Below, piece after piece: positions 54,819 through 64,000 of a stretch of 64,000 nucleotides of DNA. Source of the stretch: Dryomyza anilis. Its lineage: Eukaryota; Arthropoda; Insecta; Diptera; Dryomyzidae. The stretch spans positions 70,252,367-70,316,366 of the forward strand of contig OX638133.1 in assembly GCA_951804985.1 (NCBI GenBank). Direction: 5' to 3'. The notes under the pieces are model-generated. The model was given only the letters and a program-made list of their open reading frames with translations. It ran no database searches and was not told the DNA's origin. A program made the translations under genes and the position numbers. Positions within the stretch are counted from its first letter, which is position 1; the number at the start of each line of letters is the position of its first letter.

Positions 54819-56729
54819 CAATTATCTTAAAATAGCAATAGCAATTATCTTAAAAATATTACGTTATAGAAAAAAAAAACAGAGTATATAGCAACTTCGA
54901 ATTATATAGAGATGTATGGGATGTCCATGGCAAAACAAGTCTCTATTTTGTTGAGTTTTGTAATCACTATCTGATAGAATTAACCTTTGTCGAGAAAGGT
55001 TTGGACTGAAGGACTTTTTTTATTCGACAGCATAAAACGATATTGCGGTGAGCTACATATTTCTGATAATGACAGCATGCTCAGTTTTACGATATTGGCT
55101 ACAGTTTTTTAGCTATTATGACAATTGTAGTGTTTTTTATATATATATATTGGATTTTTACATTTAATTTATTTTTTGAATTTTCTGCTTGATTTCTTTT
55201 AATTGCATAAAGAAACATTAAGAAATACTTCGAATTAATCGCAAAGACATTTGGGTAGATCTTACCAAAGTTATGGCAAGTCAAACTTAAAAAACATAAC
55301 TATTAATGATCCTAATAGACCCGAAAAAGCTTTATCTCTAATTAAGAAATTTGATTAGCATTTTACACAATTTTCAACACAAATTGTTCCAAAACATTAA
55401 GCGCTATTATTAACGAAATAAACAAATCGCATCATTTTATAGTGTTGGTTATTTGTTTTAGTTGACAAAAGTGTTTGAGAATATATTGAATAAATAATCC
55501 ATTATTATATAAATGTCATTGGAGTTAATTTAAATTTGATATCGGTTATTATTATTGGGTTCAATCAAAATACAACCAATACCGTTAAATGAAAATGATT
55601 ACTACATTAAAATGTTTTTGAATAAAATCATTAATTAACATATTCCGGATTTTGTAAACGAATATTTTTAAAAAAGGGTGTAAAATGAGAAATCTGAACA
55701 AAAAATAATTAATGGATTTTCATGAATTTTCTCTTGGTAAAAAAAATGTCCATTAAGCTTCATTAACAGACACAAAGCTGTAAAAAAACAATCCGGAAAA
55801 ATTACGTGTAATTTATATTAGATCGTCATCATACAAACTAAAACATAAAATACAAAATAATACATATTTGGGCTACCAGAAAAACAAAGGCTAAACCGTT
55901 TTAAAAGCCAACAAAGCCAGACAAAAAAGGTTCAGCCAACAGCAATTAGGCCTGATTCGGAGGCGCTGAACTACCGCATTTCCAATTATTTTTTCTTCGC
56001 ACTTAATTAAGTTATTTAACTCCTTTCATGGCACAGCTGTCATGTTCTGCATAGCTGTTTTTACTGTTATTGTTATTTTTACTGCTACTGCTGCCACAGT
56101 ATTTACTGTGGATGTTAATATTGTTTTAGTGTCCTGTCACTGGTCTTAACAGGAAATTCGAAAAGATTATGAAAAAATTATTACAAAAATATTATGCTTT
56201 CATCTTTTGCCAACGGAAGTTACCAACTCTTGAACTTTGTTGGCGACAAACACTTTTTAGTGCCCGCAGTAACAAAAATCATTGGGTGTGGCAAATTTGA
56301 AATTTCCTCAAGAATTTTGTGGCAAAGAATGAACATGTTTTAAGACATGTTTTGATGTAAAAGTTTTCAATGCAAACTTTTGAGTGTAACAATGTTAAAT
56401 ATGCACAGAAAAAAAATAGAATTTGGTTGTGATGCTCAGCCAAGTAATAATTTTATAGAATTATTGGATTGAATACTTATAAAACATCTTTAACATCCTT
56501 TAATATTTTGTTTATTTTATAATTTTTATTTCATTAGTGTTTTTAATAGGGAATACAATTTGAGGTTATTTTCGAAATCCCGTGATTACGGATTTGAAAA
56601 ACTTTTAATATTTTTTTAAATTATTTCTATTAATAAACCATGCGTAAACTCTTCGTTTTTTATTTTTTATTTAGAATTTTAATTTTAGAATTTAAAAAGA
56701 AAACGGGCAGTAAAATACAAATGGGCATA
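54819..56729. other. Gene-free region; unique island at about 55900-56160
   Basis: The island holds GGCCTGATTCGGAGGCGCTGA, CTTAATTAAGTTATTTAACT and ATGGCACAGCTGTCATG, repeat-free and possibly regulatory. At 56404 CACAGAAAAAAAATAGA follows a TG and resembles the CACAGAAAAAA element ends, but no partner end is seen. The rest is AT-rich. Confidence 0.35.
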
Positions 56730-57190
56730 CACAAAAAAAGTTTCACCAATAACCAGTATTCATCATATTGATGTTTTGATTCATTAAACTAAAATCGCAT
56801 TTTTTCAATGTTTTTCACTTTCAATATTTTTTATAACATCAAATTTCAAACATAAATTTGTCTCTATTTACACATTTATGTATTTACAATTTTTATAAGA
56901 TTTATGATATTTAAATTAATATGGTTTGATGAAACAAATTCATCAATACACTTATTCATTAATATGATGAAATGGAGTCTTCGTATAATTAGCAATTAAA
57001 TATTATAACTCGTATAAGAATTATAAAAACACAAATCTGTAAATGGAGACAAATTTGTGTTGGAAATTTGATATTAAAAAAAAATATTGAAAATGAAAAA
57101 ATTTAAAAATTACGATATTAATTCAATGAATGAATTCATCAATATGATGAATTCAGGTAGTTGGTGAAATTTGCGGTAAAATTTTGTGTG
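56730..57190. repeat. 461-bp palindromic element, GATGAATT-rich, most complete copy
   Basis: The arms, over 200 bases each, read CACAAAAAAAGTTTCACCAA, CCAGTATTCATCATATTGATG, ATTAAACTAAAATCGCATTTTT, TTGTCTCTATTTACACATTT and their inverses. The axis is near 56960. TA precedes the left end. No coding capacity. Partial relatives lie at 33988-34215, 46780-47180 and 53844-54201. Confidence 0.8.
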
Positions 57191-58379
57191 TGCATCAAAT
57201 CGGGCATTTCAGAAAGCAGTGGACAACTAGAGGGTCACGAAATAGGATTGGGTAGCTAAATGCCACAAATTCCCGCAAAATGCTATACTGCTAGGTGCTT
57301 TTTTACATTTTAGTTTTTCACTATAGGGTTTTTTCCACCTCAAATCGACAAGGGTTTAAAATTTTTTCTTTGATTTTCATCAAATTTATTTTATGGCTTT
57401 GAATATATAAAAAATATATAAGTTGATTTTTTTTCGAAATTCGAAAATTTCACAAAATTATGATGCTGCAAAAAAACACAATATTTTTATAGAGGTAACT
57501 TCGGAAGCGCCTTGGTCAATAAAGTTGCAAAATAGATAATTTTGGAGTCTACTATGCTAAGAATTAATGTAGATTTGATTCTTGTTTACATTATTTTTTA
57601 TAATTCAATTTATAATTATTAAATTATAGTTAAGTTTTCGAACTCGAGTTAATTCAAACAGTGATACAGTCTACATTTTTTTTCAAAATTAGTTCTATTA
57701 TTTCTAAATATGCCTGAAATTTGGAAACTGCCTGCAATTTGGAGTGATGTTTTTCGATATAAGGGAGAAATATTTTTTTGAATATTAAAATTACAAAATT
57801 TATTAAATTTTATTTTAGTTATTGATTCACATTTTAAATTAAATTAAATTTTTATATTCATCTTGTTAGTTAAATTTTTCAACTTTACTTTTTCGATTTA
57901 CGTCACTTTTTTTTTAGCTAAAAAAAAATTCAAATGTACCTCGGTCAATGTTTTAATGGTTTTTGGTAAAATTGTGGCGGTGTTTTATTATTTAATAGAT
58001 GCGTATTTTTCTTAAATCTTTCTTAAAAATGGAAATATAAACAAAGAAACGCGTTGTAACTTCAAAACTAATAGTTAATAAATATTAATTCTTTGTGGAC
58101 TAATTAAAAATGTTAGGTAGTTTATTTCCTGATGATTTGTTGACAGCATATAACTTAAAAAGTTCGATATTTTTACTTTTTGTTCATTATTAGTATGAGA
58201 TATGTTTATACATTTGAAATTGGCAAAACTCCATGTAAAATTGAGATTTACGATTTGAAATAGGGAAAATTTCAAATGAAATTGAGAAAATATCTCTAAA
58301 TGACGAGTTATTTAATGTTTTATTTAATGATTACTCTATATCTTATGGTTAGATTTATTTTTTCTATATGTTGCATAAT
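57191..58379. other. Gene-free AT-rich stretch
   Basis: No gene or repeat edge that I can support. The minus-strand frame 58075-58275 has no motif. Confidence 0.3.
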
Positions 58380-58635
58380 GTTTTCATACGAGTTTAATTG
58401 TCAACGCATAGCTAATAGGTTTTATATTGTTACTTTTATGGGTTCTAACCTAGGGTAATATTATAATATTTTTAGTTTTAACGGCATACACAATTTGTGA
58501 TATGCCTTTAACAAATTATTGTGAATTTTCTTATCTTTGTTCCAAATTGGAGAGAACTTATTCTTCCTAGTTTGGTTTTTCATTTTTCATCATGCCGTGT
58601 GCTTTGAATTGTATAGGGTTGAGGTTCTTGTCGTA

Positions 58636-59576
58636 TTATTTTTTCGACACCTTCTTGGTCCTACATTGATTTTGCCTGACGATCTCGTGTGATCGCTGTA
58701 TTTGGTACTTTAATACCTTATTGTAGTCTTCTGCGTTATATAAAGGTGAACATTTACGTTTTAAATTCGTAGGCATGTCGAAGTCAAACCCGTACAACGT
58801 ACGGAATGGTATTTGACCCGTCGACGTATGCACCGTGTTATTATGAACATGCATTGCAGAGATTTAACCATTGGTCCCAGTTTGACCCATCCTCTTTAGC
58901 AAAACTACGTAAATATTCAGCTAGTGGACGATGACTTCGTTCCAATGACCCATTAGCCTGTGGATTGTAGGGTGTTATATGTAATTTTTTAATTCCTAAC
59001 AATTTACATGTATCCGAATATAGTTTGGAAACGAAGTTCGATCCATTGTCTGTTACCAATACTTTGGGTATATTGTGGCGTGTAACTATTTCGTTGAAAA
59101 ATGCTTTTGAAACGGTGTTGGCTTCCGCATCGGGTATAGATAGGCACACAGCACATAAATTTAGAAAAATAGTCCTGAAACATTAAGATGTATTTATTCC
59201 CTGAAATGGTTTCAGGCAGAATACCCACCAGGTCCATGTACACTTTGTCAAAGGGTCTGACTGGCGTATCAGTTAGAACCATTGGCATCTTCGTCAGCAT
59301 TGAACTCTTGTTTACTTGGCATTTTGAACAATTTTTCACATAATCTTTCTTCACATAATCCTTCTGCATACCCTTCCATCGGTACTGTTGCCGAATTCTT
59401 AAAAATGTTTTTACGTCCCCTTGGTGACTACCTAACGGTGAATCGTGAAAATCTGTAATTACCGTCTCTATGTCCCGAGGTTCATTTAGAATTATTATAT
59501 TGTAATTTTCCTTTGTTATCAAATCGTCAGGATCGCATTCTGACTGTTTCTTATCGTCTTCCTTGTCTCTTTTCAT
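58636..59576 (-). pseudogene. Gypsy-type integrase, broken
   Basis: The zinc-binding HHCC part is visible (H in DFHDSPLGSHQG, second H there, then NCSKCQVNK). The catalytic core shows the first Asp in VYMDLVG, the second in VTDNGSNF and the Glu in NPQANGSLERSH, so all three DDE positions survive. A frameshift lies near 59150-59160 between the first Asp and the second, another near 58850, and a stop follows KKVSKK at 58636. The C-terminal tail continues in another frame to about 58400. It would insert retrotransposon cDNA into the genome; this copy cannot make the full protein. Confidence 0.85.
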
Positions 59577-59689
59577 GGTTTTCGAACGTGTTTGTACTAC
59601 AACTACTTTTTCAGTATTATTCGGTATGCGGCTAAGCGCATCCGCGTTTAAATTACTTTTTCCCGGTTTTAATGAATTTCGAAATCATA

Positions 59690-60136
59690 TTCCGATAATT
59701 TGTGTCGGAAACGTGCAAGACTTGATTTCTGCTCTTTTAAGTTTGCTATACCCTTTAGGGGTTGATAATCTGTATAAATTTTAAATGTTCTTCCCAAAAG
59801 ATATGCCCTAAAATTTTTTGTTGCTCATACAATTGCCAAAAATTCTTTCTCTAAAGTAGAGTAGCGTGTTTCCGCATCGTTAAGAGACCTACTGGCAAAC
59901 GCGATCGGACGGTCACTTCCAACTTCACCTTGTGAAAGAACCACGACAATTGCTTCGTTACTGGCGTCTGTCGTGAGCAAAAAGGGTTCGTTAAAATCCG
60001 GATACGCTAGTATGGGTGGTGACATAATTGCCTCTTTAAGTTTTAAAAACGAATTCTAACAATTGTCATTCCATATGAACTTAGCGTCCTTTTTAAGCAA
60101 AATTTCGCCATACCTCCTATAAATTTTCTGTAATAA
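59690..60136 (-). pseudogene. Gypsy-type reverse transcriptase end and RNase H, broken
   Basis: YYRKFIGGMAK marks the end of the reverse transcriptase, and TTDASNEAIVVVLSQG with SRSLNDAETRYSTLEKEFLA the RNase H start, including the catalytic Asp and Glu. A stop replaces the residue after LAIV (near 59826). The frame continues with a YLLGRTFKIYTDYQPLKG-type stretch to about 59690. A shift separates the two parts near 60055. Confidence 0.8.
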
Positions 60137-60918
60137 CCCTGTAGTGAAATCTAAACTAGTAGCATAAATATGTATTATTTATATTAGTAACTTGTTTCTA
60201 GATTAGTAACTAGTTAAAATGGATGCAGATAAAACCAGTTAAAAAAATTGTATCGTAGAGGAACGTGTCAAAATTGTCAAAAACAGAATAAATTTTGAAA
60301 TACACATTATATTTCATTTATTTATTTTGTAGGAAGCATCTTTCTTTTTAATTTTGTGGTGGGTTCCATTGTGTGATTTGTTTTATTCTTTCCGCCATAA
60401 GCTCATAAAATTTAACAAATAACCTATTTGAAAGGCATTTGTTAAATATCTGAAAGGGCCTTACTACCGTGCCTTGATAAAAAGGCGCACTAGTCTCTCT
60501 TCCTACGCAGTCCACAATTAAGTCTCATTTCAAAACATTTCTTGATTGGAGCAATTTCATTAATTAGTCCCACATGACCTAGACAGCAAAACTGTTAGAT
60601 CTTGATGCACATGACTATATCAAGTGTCGTCGAACACCTTACAGCTCTAGTGTTCCAATTGGTAAATAGAAAACAGTTTAAAATAGGATTAAAATAACTA
60701 GACTGACTGTAAAAAATAGGTCTATAGACTGGTTACAAGAAACTAGTTTAAAAACTACTTAAATGTAATACAAGAGGGGACAATTGACACAACGTAGGAC
60801 ATGAGCATTGAAAAAATTACAGTTCATTGTATGAAAATGGGGTCGAATTCGGGCTAGTTTAGTGTCTACGGAGAACTAGGCCAATACTAGTATTCAACTA
60901 GTCCTTTAGACTGCAGGG
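60137..60918. mobile_element. 782-bp non-autonomous element inside the gypsy pol
   Basis: Ends CCCTGTAGTGAAATCTAAAC and inverted CCCTGCAGTCTAAAGGACTA. AA lies on each side (60135-60136 and 60919-60920). Removing the element with one AA brings the retrotransposon frame back exactly across the conserved GL-I-N-YYRKF region, so the boundaries are well supported. The interior repeats CTAGT / ACTAGTTTA words (60153, 60220, 60489, 60699, 60747, 60888, 60898). The superfamily is not identified; the 2-base duplication is unusual unless it is part of a longer degenerate one. Confidence 0.75.
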
Positions 60919-61010
60919 AATTAATTAAGCCTAAAAATGCTTGAACTTCCTTCCTATTTTTCGGAACTGGGATATTTTTTACACACTTTACTTTGGCTGG
61001 GAAATTTTAT
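60919..61010 (-). pseudogene. Gypsy-type reverse transcriptase fragment
   Basis: The minus strand reads IPVPKNRKEVQAFLGLIN, a signature of the reverse-transcriptase thumb region that normally runs straight into YYRKF. Recognisable homology ends near 61010, so the element is truncated on this side. Confidence 0.8.
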
Positions 61011-61994
61011 TAGGAATTTTGCACAATTTCAAATGGAAAAACTCAATATTTCCCAAATAATACATTAAATTTATATTTACTGATGATTAACTGTAGGGTG
61101 TCGTTATTAATATTTATTTTTTTACAAATTTTGTCAAATTTTGTAAAATTTCAGTTCAGTCGCTCAGCAGCATTCGTAGAGATGTGTAATACATTTTTTA
61201 AATCTTTTAAGCCTGCCGAATCAAATCAGATGATTACGCAGTGCATATTTTCCCTATCATGTTTCCCTATAATGCGGACATCACAAGCAAATAATTTTGT
61301 CGGTTTTTGTCTGTTTTGTATATCCCTGCGTGTATTTCCGTCCATTTTAATGAAATATTTCAAATACAAACATTAAACAATATTCAGAATAAATTTCAGT
61401 AAGATAAAGTTTAAAACATTTATTCAAAAATTAGACAGCAAATTCTTTGACAATATATGATATATACATATTTTGAACTTTGATCATTTTTTTCCGATAT
61501 CGTTCCGATTTCAAAAATTGTCTCGTATTGATATCATGTAGGTCCAATATGAGGCTCGATATCGCTACGAGAAAGTGTCCGATATGCTGTGAATTCTGAA
61601 CGAATGGCATACTGGTTTATAACACATTTAATGTTCCATGTTCCATTTTCCAAGAAAAACCAAACAATTCATAAATCATAACTTCAATGGTCGTTATGTA
61701 CTTAAAGGGACATTTTCTTCGGAGTGTAGAAACGTCTGCTTAAATCTAATCGAACAAAAAAAATGTTCTAAACCGCCCTGAGCCTGCCAATACACATGTC
61801 TAGCGAAGATAATTTCAAATTTCTTATAATAAACTCTTTGTAATGCCATGATATAGCTTTCAAGTTATTGTATTGTGTGGAAACTGTTTTTTGTTCAAGT
61901 ACAATATATACAATTTATTATATTAAAATCACAGTCAATTTATTGAAATTCTGCTATTTTCGACTAACCGCGAAATGAAAATCGCGCCGCATCA
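61011..61994. other. Gene-free spacer next to the gypsy remnant
   Basis: On the minus strand 61140-61350 reads a low-divergence, codon-like stretch (MDGNTRRDIQNRQKPTKLFA and, after a stop, FDSAGLKDLKNVLHISTNAA) that could be more of a decayed retroelement, but no domain is recognised. The plus-strand frame 61083-61376 is its complement. Confidence 0.3.
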
Positions 61995-62830
61995 GTGTCA
62001 TGTGCTTTGCACGGGCGCACCACTCATTTAATCAATTCGTACGTTAAGCATTTACGCGTTATCATTTTGAACGCCACAGGACACCACTTAATGTGGGTGT
62101 TCAACAGACGCACACACACAGAGACACATACACACACACACACATGTGTCCCACACCAACACACTCAATGGTCCCTAATCGCAGACGCAAATCTGCTGGA
62201 GCACGAATTATGACACATGCAAATAACGCATAAATTAAGGAATGAATTGTGACGACGGTGCGACGCGGCGCGCGCTCGACATAACGGATGCGGATGCTAG
62301 GGAAGCAACGGATGCGGATGTTGTTGCCAGGAGCTCTTGTAAAATTCCTTCAATTTTCAGAAATTTTATGTGCTTGCTGCGGCGCATAACTCTGCACGAA
62401 GCGCCATTGCTTATTTTTCTCATTTATTATGATTTTTATTAGAATTTTCTTTTATTATTTTAGCTAAAATGTTGTTATCTACGCTTAAATACATGTTGAT
62501 AAGGACATAAATCCACCACACACATACACACTACCCTATATATACAACACACACAGACAGACAGACAGACAGACACAAAGACACACTAACACTCCGACTT
62601 AACAGCGCAGTTGACAAATTGTCGAGGAAGCAACGATTAATATTGTCGCGCAGGATGCACGGAAGGATGCAAAATTGAGCAGAAATTACATTAAAGTTAA
62701 ATTCAAAATTCCTGCAACTTCAAAATGTTTGCATTGACAGCATGCAGTACGTGCGTGGAGCATTTAATCTGCGAGTGAGTACGAAAAAATAAAACTGTAT
62801 CTGGTGCTGCGTCCGTCCTACGCTGAAATT
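61995..62830. other. Less AT-rich, repeat-poor region with microsatellites
   Basis: A (CA)n tract lies at about 62107-62145 and an (ACAG)n tract at about 62555-62575. GCGACGCGGCGCGCGCTCGA (62259-62278) is the most GC-rich spot of the window, and AACGGATGCGGATG is duplicated 24 bases apart (62284 and 62308). Composition suggests regulatory DNA or a 5' UTR. No coding frame carries a known motif. Confidence 0.4.
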
Positions 62831-63815
62831 CTGTGGTTTAAATATTTTCGAAAGCGAAAGATTGAATCGTTACAGCTTAATCTGTTTGCTGCACAATTTA
62901 ATCGTATCAAATGTTAAAACGTGTTTTTCGTAACACCATGCAGCTTATGTTACAGCTTTAAAAATTTCAATTTTGTTGTTCCAGAATTCAATTATTCAAA
63001 AAAATCTGATATGTTACGAACTAATCTCATTTACAAGTTGAAAATATCCCATATATCAGCACATATTATGAAAAAGAAGCATTTATTTCTAGGGATTTTT
63101 CCATGAATATACAGTCGTCACTTGAGAATTAGTTTGCTCCATACGCCATAAAAGCAGTTCGTAATTGAATTCATATGACTTACATGTTCTCTTTCTAATT
63201 TCGTTAACCGTTTTACGATTATTCTCTGAGAAATTCTTCATTTTATCTAACATTGCACTGTATGTCCAAACGCTCTAAAATCAGGTGTAATTCATTATTT
63301 TCGGAACTACTGAACCGATTTTAAATATTTAAATAGTATTGTATAGTCAATTCTTAAGAGAAAAATCAGTAAAGTAGAGATTTCTTTTTTTTTAATGAAA
63401 AATCGATATCTTTTGACCTTTAGACATTTAGACCTCAATGTAAGCTTTTCTTAAAAAAAAAAGAATTTTTAAAATCGGATGACTTTTGAAACTTTTACAA
63501 TATTTAAAAACTTTTTCATTATTTCTGAGATCTCTCAGGATTTCTCTATAAAATACTTTTAAAGTTTTAAAATCGCTGCAGTGATTCCGAAAATATTGAA
63601 TTTCACTCGATTTCAGACAGTTTGGTCACACTGTGCAAATTAGCAAATTAGCAAAAATTGAATCGACACGCGTCGATAAATTCCCCTGAAATCGAATTGA
63701 GAGAAGTGTAACGAATATAAATTGTAGTACTATTAAACGATTTAAATAATAACTACATGGAGAAAATTGTTTACTTATGATTTATGAATAAGGCGTTCAT
63801 AAAACACATCATCAC
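62831..63815. other. Gene-free AT-rich stretch
   Basis: No gene. TTAGCAAATTAGCAAAAATT near 63638 is a small tandem repeat. Confidence 0.3.
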
Positions 63816-64000
63816 CATCATGACAAATGGGCGAATATGTAAATAATTATAGATATTTTCTTTTTTTTATATTTTTGAATGTAGTTTTTCCTCAAGTATA
63901 CTGTTAAAAAATGGTGTGTGGTTTTGTTGGATATTTCTAGCCACCAAAGACAAAATCAAAAGAGCGAATTCGAAAAATTTGAAAATCTCGGCTTGCCAAA
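63816..64000 (+). repeat. Foldback family with TCATGCCAAAGGGG-like ends, copy 3, cut by window end
   Basis: 'CATCATGACAAATGGGCGAATATG', 'TTTTTGAATGTAGTTTTTCCTCAAGTATACTG' and 'GTTGGATATTTCTAGCCACCAAAGAC' (in parts) follow 47650-47810 in order and orientation. It runs off the right edge. Confidence 0.75.

Larger units (their letters stand above)
58380..61010 (-). mobile_element. Truncated Ty3/gypsy-type LTR retrotransposon (pol remnant)
   Basis: On the minus strand the order is end of reverse transcriptase (60919-61010 and 60020-60136), RNase H (59690-60025), integrase zinc finger and core (58900-59576), and integrase tail (58400-58900). This is the Ty3/gypsy order. Frameshifts and stops break it in several places. 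A 782-bp element splits the reverse transcriptase. No LTR, primer-binding site, gag, protease or env could be recognised; both outer edges are approximate. Phrases are closest to the 412/mdg1-like part of the family (from memory, not checked). Confidence 0.85.

Noticed and set aside
61083..61376. 97-codon plus-strand hydrophobic frame
   Set aside because: The opposite strand looks more codon-like and lies beside the gypsy remnant; neither is strong enough to call.

Overview
The window looks like AT-rich, intron-poor, repeat-saturated genomic DNA of a higher (schizophoran) fly. Three things point there. A complete insect gustatory-receptor gene lies on the minus strand at 13207-14479, with a 61-bp intron. 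Five or more copies of an element carry a GTCY-repeat tract and a core close to what I recall of Drosophila 'mini-me'/DINE-1-type elements. Short fly-sized introns and an Inr+DPE-like promoter arrangement are also present. The species cannot be fixed from the sequence; a tephritid or another large-genome fly is plausible (inference).

Only one intact host gene is convincing, the 403-residue Gr, with a poly(A) signal just past its stop. Weaker coding traces are a Myb/SANT-like (zeste-type) DNA-binding domain fragment (10382-10663, minus), a candidate two-exon 5' gene fragment (49159-49532, minus), and isolated exon-like pieces after good splice acceptors (17686-17778 and 41579-41744, plus). A broken Ty3/gypsy pol fragment lies at 58380-61010 (minus).

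The rest is mostly a nest of mobile DNA. (1) A tRNA-derived SINE: two near-full copies with target-site duplications and one 3' fragment. (2) A Helitron/Helentron-like non-autonomous family with ends AAAACGAGTTGGG and GGTGTAGGGTATAA: four good copies plus diverged relatives. (3) A non-autonomous hAT-type element at 37890-39729 and 43467-45241; the two copies were invaded by different elements, so each shows the empty site of the other's insertions. (4) Many short terminal-inverted-repeat elements (MITEs), several sharing CAC(A/C)CAGAAAAA ends flanked by TA. (5) Large foldback elements, notably a 1.27-kb palindrome with internally repeated arms (24673-25945), a 1.3-kb palindrome around a ~60-bp minisatellite (10930-12225), and palindromes at 2217-3944, 4490-5886, 27618-28535, 51318-51990 and 56730-57190.

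A few stretches are free of recognised repeats and less AT-rich (about 18930-19260, 26820-27280, 35130-35690, 40300-40960, 55900-56160, 61980-62830). They are the best candidates for regulatory DNA or remote exons. At 19197 an Inr-like site has a DPE match at exactly +28 and a strong splice donor about 410 bp downstream, suggesting a plus-strand non-coding first exon. No CRISPR array, rRNA or functional tRNA gene was seen.
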